Part shown: positions 23,720-31,842 of the stretch, one piece after another | Layout: each line of letters opens with the position of its first letter | Position numbering within the stretch: position 1 is the stretch's first letter | Origin: Streptomyces bambusae | Lineage (GTDB): Bacteria; Actinomycetota; Actinomycetes; Streptomycetales; Streptomycetaceae | Reading direction: 5' to 3' | Length of the DNA stretch: 32,167 nt | Assembly: GCF_020532645.1 (NCBI RefSeq) | Contig: NZ_JAJAUZ010000079.1 | Span: forward strand, 1 to 32,167 | Made by a program: the position numbers and the translations under genes | Notes under the pieces: generated by a model | Database searches by the model: none | What the model was told of the DNA's origin: nothing | Seen by the model: only the letters and a program-made list of their open reading frames with translations

Positions 23720-23793
23720 CGATCCTGACGGGACTTGAACCCGCGACCTCCACCTTGACAGGGTGGCGAGCTAACCAACTGCTCCACAGGACC
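23720..23793 (-). tRNA. tRNA-Asp (anticodon GUC), copy 1
   Basis: On the minus strand the acceptor stem is GGTCCTG/CAGGATC with one G-U pair and discriminator G. The anticodon loop CTGTCAA sits in a CCACC/GGTGG stem and the T-loop is TTCAAGT. It has 74 nt and no encoded CCA. It is identical to the copy at 30205-30278. Confidence 0.97.
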
Positions 23794-23907
23794 TCGTTGT
23801 CGCCGACGCGCGGCTACGACGAGAACTGTACAACAGCCCGCGGGGTGCGTCGAACCAAGGCCCCGTCAGACGGCGCCGGGGTCCTGCCGGGCCTTCCCGG
23901 GCCCTTC

Positions 23908-26900
23908 TCAGGCACCGACCACGGCGTCGATGGCCTTCACGATCCGCTTGTCGGAGACCGGGTACGCCGTCCCCAGCGCGTGGGCGAAGTAGCTGACGCG
24001 CAGTTCCTCGATCATCCAGCGGATGTCCGTGACCGCCTCCGGGACCGGCCGGCCCTTCGGCTGCTGCTCCAGCAGCCAGGCGTACTCGTCCTGCATCTCG
24101 TGGACCTTCTCCATGCGCGTGGTGTCGCGCTGGGCCCCCGTCGGCATCTGCTGGAGCCGCCGGTCGGCCGCCACCAGGTAGCGCATCAGGTCCGGCAGCC
24201 GGCGCAGGCCCGTGAGGGTCACGAAACCGGCCGGCACGAGGGCCGCCAGCTGGTTCCTGACGTCCTGCACGTTGTTCAGCAGGGCGAGGCTGTTCGTGCC
24301 CTTCAGGCGCCGCTCACAGGCCTGCCAGGCAGCCAGGATCTGCTGCACCTGGCCCACCGTGCGTACGGTCGTGTCCACGAGGTCGGCCCGCACGCTGTCG
24401 TAGAGCTTCCGGAACGACTGCTCGTCCCAGGCCGGCCCGCCGTGGTCCGCGATCAGCTTGTCGGTCGCCGCGGTGGCGCAGTCCTCGAACAGTGCCTGCA
24501 CCGAGCCGTGCGGATTCCGGGACAGCGCCAGCTTCTGCTGGTTGGAGAGCTTGTCCGAGGCGAACTTCGCCGGGTTCACCGGGATGTTCAGCAGGATCAG
24601 CCGCCGGGTGCCGCGCCACATCGCCTGCTGCTGCTCGGCCTCCGTGTCGAAGAGACGTACGGCCACGCTGTCGCCCTCGTCGACCAGCGCCGGGTACGCC
24701 TTCACCGGCTGGCCCGCGCGCCGGGTCTCGAAGACCCGGTCCAGGCTGCCGATCGTCCAGTCGGTCAGGCCCTTGCGCTCCACCGACTCGCCGCCCGCCC
24801 GCTCGGCGGTCGCCGCCGCGGCCTTGGACAGCGCCTGGCGCGCCTTCGGCTTCAGCGTGAGGCGCAGGGCCTCCAGGTCCTTGTCCTCGGCGAGCTTCCG
24901 GCGCCGCTCGTCGACGATCCGGAACGTGATCTTCAGGTGCTCGGGGATCCGGCCCAGGTCGAAGTCGTCGGCCGTGACCGGGATGGCCGTCATCCGGTGG
25001 AGCTCCCGGGCCAGCGTCGTGACCAGCGGCTCCTGGAGCGGAACGGCAGAGTCCAGGAAGCGGGTCGCGTAGTTCGGCGCGGGAACGCAGTGCCGGCGGA
25101 TCGGCTTGGGCAGCGACCGGATCAGCTCGGTCACCACCTCCCCGCGCAGGCCCGGGATCTGCCAGTCGAAGCCCTCGTCCGTGACCTGGTTGAGGACCTG
25201 GAGCGGGATGTGGACGGTCACGCCGTCGGCATCCGCGCCCGGCTCGAACTGGTAGGTCACCCGGAACTTCAGCGGACCCTGCCGCCAGGAGTCCGGGTAG
25301 TCGTCCTTCGTGACCCCGGCGGCCTTCTCCGTGAGGAGCATCTCCCGCTCGAAGTCGAGGAGTTCGGGCTCCTCCCGGCGCTTGTGCTTCCACCAGGAGT
25401 CGAAGTGCGCACCCGACACCACGTGCTCGGGGACCCGCTGGTCGTAGAAGTCGAACAGGGTCTCGTCGTCCACGACGATGTCGCGGCGGCGGGCCCGGTT
25501 CTCCAGCTCCTCGACCTCGGTGAGCAGCTTGCGGTTGTCGGCGTAGAACTTGTGGTGGGTCCGCCAGTCGCCCTCTACCAACGCGTTGCGGATGAACAGC
25601 TCGCGCGAGACCTCGGGATCGATCCTCCCGTAGTTGATCTTCCGCTGGGCGACGATCGGCACCCCGTACAGGGTGACCTTCTCGTACGCCATCACGGCGG
25701 CCTGGTCCTTCTCCCAGTGCGGCTCGCTGTACGTGCGCTTGATCAGGTGCTGGGCGAGCGGCTCCACCCACTCCGGCTCGACCTTAGCGTTGACCCGGGC
25801 CCACAGCCGCGAGGTCTCCACCAGCTCCGCCGACATCACGAACCGGGGCTGCTTCTTGAACAGCGCCGACCCCGGGAAGATCGCGAACTTGGCCGACCGG
25901 GCGCCCAGGTACTCGTTCTTGTCGGTGTCCTTGAGGCCGATGTGCGAGAGCAGGCCGGCCAGCAGCGAGACGTGCACATGCTGCTCGGGGGCGTCGGCCT
26001 CGTTGACGTGGATGCCCATCGTCTTGGCGACCGTGCGCAGCTGCGTGTAGATGTCCTGCCACTCGCGGATCCGCAGGAAGTTCAGGTACTCCTGCTTGCA
26101 CATCCGGCGGAACGAGGACGAGCCGCGCTCCTTCTGCTGCTCGCGGACGTACCGCCAGAGGTTGAGGAAGGCGAGGAAGTCGCTGGTCTCGTCCTTGAAG
26201 CGGGCGTGCTGCTGGTCGGCCTGGGTCTGCTTGTCGGACGGGCGCTCGCGCGGGTCCTGGATGGACAGGGCCGCCGCGATCACCATGACCTCGCGGACGC
26301 AGTTGTTCTTGTCCGCCTCCACCACCATGCGGGCCAGCCGCGGGTCCACGGGCAGCTGCGAGAGCTGGCGGCCCATGGTGGTGAGCCGTTTCTTCGGATC
26401 CTTCTGGGCCGGATCCAGCGCGCCCAGCTCCTGGAGGAGCTGCACGCCGTCGCGGATGTTGCGGTGGTCCGGCGGGTCGATGAAGGGGAACTTCTCGATC
26501 TCGCCGAGGCCGGCGGCGGTCATCTGGAGGATGACGGAGGCCAGGTTGGTCCGCAGGATCTCCGCGTCCGTGAACTCCGGACGGGCGTTGAAATCGTCCT
26601 CGGAGTACAGCCGGATGCAGATGCCGTCGGAGGTACGGCCGCAGCGGCCCTTGCGCTGGTTGGCGCTGGCCTGCGAGATCCGCTCGATCGGCAGCCGCTG
26701 GACCTTGGTGCGGTGGCTGTAGCGGGAGATCCGGGCGGTGCCCGGGTCGATCACGTACTTGATGCCGGGGACGGTCAGCGAGGTCTCGGCCACGTTCGTC
26801 GCGAGCACGATCCGGCGTCCGGTGTGCTGCTGGAAGACGCGGTGCTGCTCGGCGTGCGACAGCCGGGCGTACAGCGGCAGCACCTCGGTGAAGCGGAGCT

Positions 26901-27843
26901 TCTTCTTCTCCAGGGCGTCCGCGGTGTCGCGGATCTCGCGCTCGCCGGAGAGGAAGACGAGGATGTCGCCGGGGCCCTCGGCCTGGAGCTCGTCCACGGC
27001 GTCGCAGATCGCGGTGATCTGGTCGCGGTCGCTCTCCGCCGAGTCTTCGTCGGCTCCCTCCAGGAGCGGGCGGTACCGCACCTCGACGGGGTACGTACGG
27101 CCGCTGACCTCGACGATCGGGGCGTCGCCGAAGTGCCGGGAGAAGCGCTCGGGGTCGATGGTCGCGGAGGTGATCACGACCTTGAGGTCGGGGCGCCGCG
27201 GCAGCAGCTGGGCCAGGTAGCCCAGCAGGAAGTCGATGTTGAGGGACCGCTCGTGCGCCTCGTCGATGATGATCGTGTCGTACGCGCGCAGCTCGCGGTC
27301 GGTCTGGATCTCGGCGAGCAGGATGCCGTCCGTCATCAGCTTGACGTAGGTCTGCTCGGCGTCGACCTGGTCGGTGAAGCGGACCTTCCAGCCGACGGTG
27401 CGGCCGATCTCCGACTTCAGCTCCTCGGCGATGCGCTCGGCGACGGTACGGGCGGCGATCCGGCGCGGCTGGGTGTGGCCGATCATGCCGCGGACACCGC
27501 GGCCGAGGTCCATGCAGATCTTGGGGATCTGGGTGGTCTTGCCGGAGCCGGTCTCGCCGGCGACGATCACGACCTGGTGGTCGCGTATCGCCTCGGCGAT
27601 CTCGTCCTTCTTCTGGCTGACCGGCAGGGCCTCGGGATACGTGATCTCGGGCTTGCGCGCGGCGCGCGCGGCCACCCGCTCGGCTGCCCGGTCGGCCTCC
27701 GTGGCGATCTCGTCGAGGACGGCCTGCCGGGCCTCGGGCTTGCGGATGCGGCGGGCGCCTTCGAGACGACGGCCGAGCCGGTGAGCGTCGCGGAGCGAGA
27801 TTTCACCGAGGCGGGTCTGCAGGGCGGCGAAGGAAGTAGACAT
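23908..27843 (-). CDS. hrpA: ATP-dependent RNA helicase HrpA (DEAH family)
   Basis: The 1,311-residue protein has the length and layout of bacterial HrpA. Motif I is GETGSGKTT (96-104), Ia TQPRR, II DEAH (194-197), III SAT, and VI QRKGRCGR. The winged-helix, ratchet and OB-fold region follows, and then the long HrpA-specific C-terminal domain (residues about 650-1311, with WARVNAKVEPEWVEPLAQHLIKR and VTVHIPLQVLNQV). DEAH helicases of this type unwind or remodel RNA; E. coli HrpA is linked to mRNA processing and to resolving stalled ribosomes. The ATG at 27843 lacks an obvious Shine-Dalgarno sequence. The gene is transcribed alone towards tRNA-Asp and divergent from the small secreted-protein gene. 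Confidence 0.96.
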   Translation of the reverse strand: MSTSFAALQTRLGEISLRDAHRLGRRLEGARRIRKPEARQAVLDEIATEADRAAERVAARAARKPEITYPEALPVSQKKDEIAEAIRDHQVVIVAGETGSGKTTQIPKICMDLGRGVRGMIGHTQPRRIAARTVAERIAEELKSEIGRTVGWKVRFTDQVDAEQTYVKLMTDGILLAEIQTDRELRAYDTIIIDEAHERSLNIDFLLGYLAQLLPRRPDLKVVITSATIDPERFSRHFGDAPIVEVSGRTYPVEVRYRPLLEGADEDSAESDRDQITAICDAVDELQAEGPGDILVFLSGEREIRDTADALEKKKLRFTEVLPLYARLSHAEQHRVFQQHTGRRIVLATNVAETSLTVPGIKYVIDPGTARISRYSHRTKVQRLPIERISQASANQRKGRCGRTSDGICIRLYSEDDFNARPEFTDAEILRTNLASVILQMTAAGLGEIEKFPFIDPPDHRNIRDGVQLLQELGALDPAQKDPKKRLTTMGRQLSQLPVDPRLARMVVEADKNNCVREVMVIAAALSIQDPRERPSDKQTQADQQHARFKDETSDFLAFLNLWRYVREQQKERGSSSFRRMCKQEYLNFLRIREWQDIYTQLRTVAKTMGIHVNEADAPEQHVHVSLLAGLLSHIGLKDTDKNEYLGARSAKFAIFPGSALFKKQPRFVMSAELVETSRLWARVNAKVEPEWVEPLAQHLIKRTYSEPHWEKDQAAVMAYEKVTLYGVPIVAQRKINYGRIDPEVSRELFIRNALVEGDWRTHHKFYADNRKLLTEVEELENRARRRDIVVDDETLFDFYDQRVPEHVVSGAHFDSWWKHKRREEPELLDFEREMLLTEKAAGVTKDDYPDSWRQGPLKFRVTYQFEPGADADGVTVHIPLQVLNQVTDEGFDWQIPGLRGEVVTELIRSLPKPIRRHCVPAPNYATRFLDSAVPLQEPLVTTLARELHRMTAIPVTADDFDLGRIPEHLKITFRIVDERRRKLAEDKDLEALRLTLKPKARQALSKAAAATAERAGGESVERKGLTDWTIGSLDRVFETRRAGQPVKAYPALVDEGDSVAVRLFDTEAEQQQAMWRGTRRLILLNIPVNPAKFASDKLSNQQKLALSRNPHGSVQALFEDCATAATDKLIADHGGPAWDEQSFRKLYDSVRADLVDTTVRTVGQVQQILAAWQACERRLKGTNSLALLNNVQDVRNQLAALVPAGFVTLTGLRRLPDLMRYLVAADRRLQQMPTGAQRDTTRMEKVHEMQDEYAWLLEQQPKGRPVPEAVTDIRWMIEELRVSYFAHALGTAYPVSDKRIVKAIDAVVGA

Positions 27844-27965
27844 ACAAGTTCGATGCTCTCACCCGCGGGCCGCGGGCGGCGAACGCATTTGTGGTGCCAC
27901 CCCGTACCATTTCCGGACGAGATCCCCCGAACCGATCCGCCACGCGAGTGAGAGGCGCCCACCGC

Positions 27966-28427
27966 ATGCCCCGCCGACCCCGTCCCGTGGCACTCGTGAC
28001 GGCGCTGGTGGCAGGGCTCGTCCTGGTGCTGACGCTGGCGGGGGTGCTGTGCGGGGTGGGCCCGGCCCCATCCACCGATTCCGCTTCTGCTTCCGCAGCG
28101 GCGTCCTCGCCGGTCTTCGCGCCGGTCGCCGCGCCGGCTTCGGAACCGGCCTCCGCGGCCCCTGCCGCACGGCCCGCCGGCCGGGCGGACACGGCCGCGG
28201 TCCTCGGGCCCGGGCAGGGACCGGGGTGCGACCCCGGCGACCGGGACCCGCACGGGCCGGTGCCCGGCGCGCCTGCGCGCAGTGCCGAGCACGCCGCCGT
28301 GCCCCTGGCGCGCGCGGTGCCCGGGGTGACCGGGTGGCGGGCGGACACCGGGGCCGTACCGTGTGCCGTGCGGGGGCCCGAGGGGTCCGCGCCGGACCCC
28401 GTGGAGCTTGCCGTGATGCGGGTGTAG
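27966..28427 (+). CDS. Small secreted or membrane-anchored protein of unknown function
   Basis: The 153-residue protein begins MPRRPRPVALVTALVAGLVLVLTLAG, a twin-Arg-free signal or anchor with a strong hydrophobic core (about 8-31). An Ala/Ser/Pro-rich linker follows, then a short region with two cysteines (PGCDPGDRDPHG and VPCAVRG) that could form a disulfide. The cysteine in the hydrophobic segment does not fit a lipobox. It lies 53 nt upstream of a DsbA-like gene in the same direction, so extracytoplasmic oxidative folding of this protein by its neighbour is a possible, unproved link. ATG 27966 was chosen for the signal sequence; GAGAGG lies about 10 nt upstream. The family is not recognised. 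Confidence 0.65.
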   Translation: MPRRPRPVALVTALVAGLVLVLTLAGVLCGVGPAPSTDSASASAAASSPVFAPVAAPASEPASAAPAARPAGRADTAAVLGPGQGPGCDPGDRDPHGPVPGAPARSAEHAAVPLARAVPGVTGWRADTGAVPCAVRGPEGSAPDPVELAVMRV

Positions 28428-28480
28428 GAGGCCGGCCAGCCCGCCGGTCCCCGTTCGTACCCGTCCCACGGAGCTCCCGC

Positions 28481-29239
28481 ATGTCCCGTTCTTCCTCCTC
28501 TTCCTCCTCCGCATCGGCCCGCAAGCCGCTGCTGGCCGCCGCCGGTGTCGCGCTCGCCGCCGTCACCCTCGGGCTGGTCTCCTGGCAGGCCACCGCGCCT
28601 GCCGAGGAGACCGCCGACACCGCCTCTTCGTCGGCCGCCGCGCCCGCCGACCCGCACGCCGCCGGCGCCCGCCCCGAGCTGGTCGCCCTGGCCCGCCGCG
28701 AGGCCGCCGACCCGATGGCCGTGGGCCGTGCCGACGCGCCCGTCGTCCTCATCGAGTACGCCGACTACCGCTGCGGCTACTGCGGCAAGTACGCCCGCGA
28801 CACCGAGCCCGCCCTGATCGAGAAGTACGTCGAGAACGGCACCCTGCGCATCGAATGGCGCAACTCCCCGATCTTCGGCGCCGAGTCCGAGGCCGCCGCC
28901 CGCGCCGCCTGGGCCGCCGGCCGGCAGGGCCGCTTCGCCCAGTTCCACGCCGCCGCCTACGCCGAGGGTGCCAAGGAGCAGGGCTTCGGCGCCGACCGGC
29001 TGGCCGAGCTGGCCAAGCAGGCCGGCGTACCGGACCTGGCCCGCTTCACCCGCGACATGGACGGCACCGAGGCCAAGGCCGCCCTGGCCCGGGACACCGC
29101 CGAGGCCCAGCGGATCGGCGTCAGCTCCACCCCGTCCTTCCTGGTCAACGGCCGTCCGATCGCCGGCGCCCAGCCGGAGTCCGCGTTCACCGAGGCCATC
29201 GAGGCCGCCGCCCGGGCAGCCGGGAAGGCGAAGAACTAG
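28481..29239 (+). CDS. DsbA-like thiol-disulfide oxidoreductase (membrane-anchored thioredoxin fold)
   Basis: The 252-residue protein has a Ser-rich start, one N-terminal transmembrane segment (about 17-35) and an Ala-rich linker, then a DsbA/DSBA-like thioredoxin domain (about 80-245). The active site is C98-G-Y-C101 in YADYRCGYCGKYA, and the cis-Pro loop is STPSFLVNG near the end. It should act outside the membrane, making, breaking or isomerising disulfides. The next gene encodes a CcdA-like electron carrier, and the stop and start codons overlap (TAGTG), so the two are translationally coupled; this pairing suggests CcdA supplies reducing power to it. GGAG lies 7 nt before ATG 28481. An oxidase role cannot be excluded from sequence. 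Confidence 0.92.
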   Translation: MSRSSSSSSSASARKPLLAAAGVALAAVTLGLVSWQATAPAEETADTASSSAAAPADPHAAGARPELVALARREAADPMAVGRADAPVVLIEYADYRCGYCGKYARDTEPALIEKYVENGTLRIEWRNSPIFGAESEAAARAAWAAGRQGRFAQFHAAAYAEGAKEQGFGADRLAELAKQAGVPDLARFTRDMDGTEAKAALARDTAEAQRIGVSSTPSFLVNGRPIAGAQPESAFTEAIEAAARAAGKAKN

Positions 29240-30066
29240 TGGAGATCGGATACCTGGCCGCCTTCCTCGGCGGCCTGCTCGCGCTGCTCTCCCCGTGCAG
29301 CGCCCTGCTGCTCCCCGCCTTCTTCGCGTATTCGATCGACTCCACGTCCCGGCTGTTCGCCCGGACCGGGATCTTCTACGCCGGGCTGGCCACCACCCTG
29401 GTGCCGCTCGGCGCCGCCGGGTCCTTCGCGGGCCGGTTCTTCAACGGCCACCGCGACCAGCTGGTGCTGGCCGGCGGCTGGCTGATCATCGCGCTCGGCA
29501 TCGCCCAGATCCTCGGTCTGGGCTTCGCCTCCCGGCGGATGGCCGAGCTGTCCGGCAGGATCCGCCCGACCACCGCGCTGTCCGTGTACGCCCTCGGCGC
29601 GGTCTACGGACTGGCCGGCTTCTGCGCCGGCCCGATCCTGGGCAGCGTCCTCACGGTGGCCGCGGTCAGCGGCAGCCCGGCGTACGGCGGCCTGCTGCTC
29701 GCCGTGTACGCGCTGGGCATGGCGGTGCCGCTGTTCGTGCTGGCGCTGCTGTGGGAGCGGTTCGAGCTGGGGAAGCGGCGCTGGCTGCGTGGCCGGACCC
29801 TGCGCGCCGGCCGCCTCGGACTGCACACGACCTCGCTGCTGTCCGGGCTGTTCTTCATCGCGCTGGGCGCCCTGTTCCTCGCGTACGACGGGGCCGCGGC
29901 GCTGCCGGGTCTGCTCGACGTGGACGACTCGTACGCCGCGGAGCAGTGGGTGCGGGGCTTCGCCGACGGGATGCCGGACTGGGCGGTGCTGGGGCTGGTG
30001 GCACTGGGTGCGCTCGGCACCGGTCTGGTGCAGTGGCGCCGGAAGGCCGCGGCGGACCGGGAGTGA
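29239..30066 (+). CDS. CcdA/DsbD-like cytochrome c biogenesis membrane protein
   Basis: This 275-residue protein has about seven hydrophobic segments. It carries the two signature cysteines of the CcdA family: C20 in LLSPCSALLLPAF and C129 in GFCAGPILG, each next to Pro/Gly in a membrane helix. CcdA proteins carry electrons from cytosolic thioredoxin across the membrane to thioredoxin-fold proteins outside. The GTG start shares its G with the TAG stop of the DsbA-like gene, a strong sign of coupled expression. A cytochrome c maturation operon is not nearby, so the partner is probably the adjacent oxidoreductase. A bidirectional terminator begins 7 nt after the stop. Confidence 0.92.
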   Translation: MEIGYLAAFLGGLLALLSPCSALLLPAFFAYSIDSTSRLFARTGIFYAGLATTLVPLGAAGSFAGRFFNGHRDQLVLAGGWLIIALGIAQILGLGFASRRMAELSGRIRPTTALSVYALGAVYGLAGFCAGPILGSVLTVAAVSGSPAYGGLLLAVYALGMAVPLFVLALLWERFELGKRRWLRGRTLRAGRLGLHTTSLLSGLFFIALGALFLAYDGAAALPGLLDVDDSYAAEQWVRGFADGMPDWAVLGLVALGALGTGLVQWRRKAAADRE

Positions 30067-30072
30067 ACACGA

Positions 30073-30103
30073 GGAAGGCCCCGTCCGCTGGACGGGGCCT
30101 TCC
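30073..30103. terminator. Bidirectional terminator between the CcdA-like gene and tRNA-Phe
   Basis: GGAAGGCCCCGTCC (30073-30086) pairs perfectly with GGACGGGGCCTTCC (30090-30103) around loop GCT. It lies between convergent units. Confidence 0.88.
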
Positions 30104-30108
30104 GTTTG

Positions 30109-30182
30109 TGGCTGGGGCCGGGGTCGAACCGGCGACCTATCGCTTTTCAGGCGATCGCTCGTACCAACTGAGCTACCCAGCC
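30109..30182 (-). tRNA. tRNA-Phe (anticodon GAA)
   Basis: On the minus strand the acceptor stem is GGCTGGG/CCCAGCC with discriminator A. The anticodon loop CTGAAAA sits in a TCGC/GCGA stem and the T-loop is TTCGACC. It has 74 nt and no encoded CCA. It is the last of a Glu-Asp-Phe cluster. Confidence 0.97.
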
Positions 30183-30204
30183 ACGAGATCGTTTCCGACC
30201 TCAG

Positions 30205-30278
30205 CGATCCTGACGGGACTTGAACCCGCGACCTCCACCTTGACAGGGTGGCGAGCTAACCAACTGCTCCACAGGACC
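30205..30278 (-). tRNA. tRNA-Asp (anticodon GUC), copy 2
   Basis: Base-for-base identical to the tRNA at 23720-23793. Middle member of the Glu-Asp-Phe cluster, 22 nt upstream of tRNA-Phe on the minus strand. Confidence 0.97.
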
Positions 30279-30317
30279 TTGCAGTGTGCGAGAGCAAGTC
30301 TTGCACACGGTAATGCG

Positions 30318-30390
30318 TACCCCCAACGGGATTCGAACCCGTGCTACCGCCTTGAAAGGGCGGCGTCCTGGGCCACTAGACGATGAGGGC
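30318..30390 (-). tRNA. tRNA-Glu (anticodon UUC)
   Basis: On the minus strand the acceptor stem is GCCCTCA/TGGGGGT with two G-U pairs and discriminator A. The anticodon loop CTTTCAA sits in a CCGCC/GGCGG stem and the T-loop is TTCGAAT. It has 73 nt and no encoded CCA. First gene of the cluster. Charged Glu-tRNA is also the precursor for haem and cobalamin synthesis. Confidence 0.96.
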
Positions 30391-30494
30391 TAAAGGCCCG
30401 CCGGGGCGCTTTCCAGCGCGTCGGGGACGTGAGAAGCATATGGGATGGGATCGGGTATCGCCAAAACGGTTTGCTCCGGGGGGAGAATGGCGGC

Positions 30495-30845
30495 GTGCTG
30501 GAGATGACGCGTGAGGAGTTCGAGGAGCTCGTCGCGGAGGCCCTGGACCGGATCCCGCCGGAGCTGACGCGCCTGATGGACAACGTCGCCGTGTTCGTGG
30601 AGGACGAGCCTCCGGCAGACGATCCGGAGCTGCTGGGGCTGTACGAGGGGACTCCGCTGACGGACCGCGGCGAGTGGTACGCCGGCGTGCTGCCGGACCG
30701 GATCACGATCTACCGGAACCCGACCCTGCGGATGTGCGAGTCCCGCGAGGACGTGGTGGCCGAGACGGAGATCACCGTGGTGCACGAGATCGCCCACCAC
30801 TTCGGGATCGACGACGACCGGCTGCACGCACTGGGGTACGGGTGA
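30495..30845 (+). CDS. Zincin-like metallopeptidase family protein
   Basis: The 116-residue protein has the zinc-binding motif H97-E-I-A-H101-H-F-G-I-D106 (HExxHxxGxxD) near its C-terminus, as in the minimal zincin-like family found next to housekeeping genes in actinobacteria. The rest (REEFEELVAEALDRIPPELTRLMDNVAVFVEDEPP, then LYEGTPLTDRG) fits that family, which usually has about 110-130 residues and no signal peptide. Peptidase activity has not been shown for most members. GTG 30495 follows GGGGGGAG by 10 nt; ATG 30504 is an alternative. The stop overlaps the next start by 4 nt (GTGA), coupling it to the fluoride channel genes. Confidence 0.9.
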   Translation: MLEMTREEFEELVAEALDRIPPELTRLMDNVAVFVEDEPPADDPELLGLYEGTPLTDRGEWYAGVLPDRITIYRNPTLRMCESREDVVAETEITVVHEIAHHFGIDDDRLHALGYG

Positions 30846-31330
30846 CCGACCGGCCCGATCCGGGCGCGGAGGCGATCGACCCGGACGTCGACCTGCACGT
30901 GCCCGCACAGCGGGCGGAGCCGCAGGGCCGGGTGCTGGCCGCGGTGGCGGCCGGCGGGGCGCTGGGCGCGCTGGCCCGGTACGGCATCGGGCTGCTGTGG
31001 CCGGCGGCCCCGGGGGGCTTCCCGTGGGCGACCTTCGGGATCAACGTGGCCGGGTGCGCGCTGATCGGGGTGCTGATGGCGCTGGCCGGCGAGGGTGGCC
31101 GGACGGCGCATCCGCTGGTGCGGCCGTTCCTGGGAACGGGTGTGCTCGGCGGCTTCACGACGTTCTCCACCTACGCCGTCGACTTCTCGCGGCTGCTGGA
31201 CCGGGGTGAGGCGGGCACCGCGCTGGCGTACGCCGGGCTCACTCTGGCCGGTGCGCTGGGTGCGGTGTGGCTGGCGGCGTCGGTGACGCGGCGGCTGGTC
31301 TCCCCGGTGCGGGCGGGGGGCGCCGGGTGA
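30842..31330 (+). CDS. crcB: Fluoride channel FluC/CrcB, subunit 1
   Basis: FluC proteins are dimeric channels that let toxic fluoride out of the cell. The 162-residue protein has a roughly 35-residue acidic N-terminal extension, then four membrane helices with family motifs GALGALARYGIG (GxxxR), FGINVAGCALIG (pore Asn) and GVLGGFTTFSTYAVDF. The phenylalanine-box motif reads TTFSTY: F108 is kept but the second position is Y111 rather than Phe. It is encoded with a second FluC, which points to a heterodimer with antiparallel subunits, as in other Gram-positive gene pairs. GTG 30842 overlaps the zincin stop, and its own stop overlaps the next start (both GTGA). No fluoride riboswitch was seen upstream. 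Confidence 0.94.
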   Translation: MTDRPDPGAEAIDPDVDLHVPAQRAEPQGRVLAAVAAGGALGALARYGIGLLWPAAPGGFPWATFGINVAGCALIGVLMALAGEGGRTAHPLVRPFLGTGVLGGFTTFSTYAVDFSRLLDRGEAGTALAYAGLTLAGALGAVWLAASVTRRLVSPVRAGGAG

Positions 31331-31704
31331 ACTGGCTGCTGGTGGCGGTGGGTGCGGCGGTCGGGGCGCCGCTGCGGTACCTGACGGACCGTGCGGTGCA
31401 GGTGCGGCACGACTCGCTGTTCCCGTGGGGCACGTTCACGGTGAACGCGGCCGGCTGCCTCGTGCTCGGGGTGCTGACCGGTGCCGCGCTGGCCGGGGAC
31501 GACCCGGCGGGGCTCCAGGCACTGCTGGGGACCGGGCTGTGCGGGGCGCTGACCACGTACTCGACGTTCTCGTACGAGACGCTGCGGCTGGCCGAACGCG
31601 GCATGCGGTTCCTGGCGGTGGCGAACGCGGCGGGGTCGGTGCTGGTCGGGCTGGGCGCCGTACACCTGGGGCTGACGGTGACGGAGAGCCTGCTCGGGCG
31701 GTGA
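31327..31704 (+). CDS. crcB: Fluoride channel FluC/CrcB, subunit 2
   Basis: The 125-residue protein has the standard FluC length with four helices and motifs GAAVGAPLRYLTDR, FTVNAAGCLVLG and GLCGALTTYSTFSYETL. Its phenylalanine-box reads TTYSTF: Y78 replaces the first Phe while F81 is kept, the mirror image of subunit 1. Arg and Asn motif residues are present, so it is not an obviously dead subunit. It starts at GTG 31327 inside the stop of subunit 1, so equal amounts of both are expected. It ends the zincin-FluC-FluC operon; no strong hairpin was found in the 138 nt before the next gene. Confidence 0.94.
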   Translation: MNWLLVAVGAAVGAPLRYLTDRAVQVRHDSLFPWGTFTVNAAGCLVLGVLTGAALAGDDPAGLQALLGTGLCGALTTYSTFSYETLRLAERGMRFLAVANAAGSVLVGLGAVHLGLTVTESLLGR

Positions 31705-31842
31705 CCGCCCGGCGTGCGGGCGCTGCCGTACGGGGCGCTCGCGGACAGGCCGTGTCCTCGGGCGCGTGTCCCAAGGGGGGGTGCGGGAGTTGTCACATTG
31801 ACCCGCCCATCGCGGACCCACGCCCTTCCGGAGGTGCCGCCC

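Noticed and set aside
23755..27951. Plus-strand open frame of about 1,400 codons opposite hrpA
   Set aside because: hrpA has all helicase motifs on the minus strand. The opposite frame has no domain and a Leu/Asp/Arg/Gly bias expected from reversed codons; it also runs through tRNA-Asp.
30391..30494. Fluoride riboswitch upstream of the zincin-FluC operon
   Set aside because: I could not find the conserved pseudoknot-type core motifs in the 104 nt before the operon; the region shows only a purine-rich ribosome-binding site.
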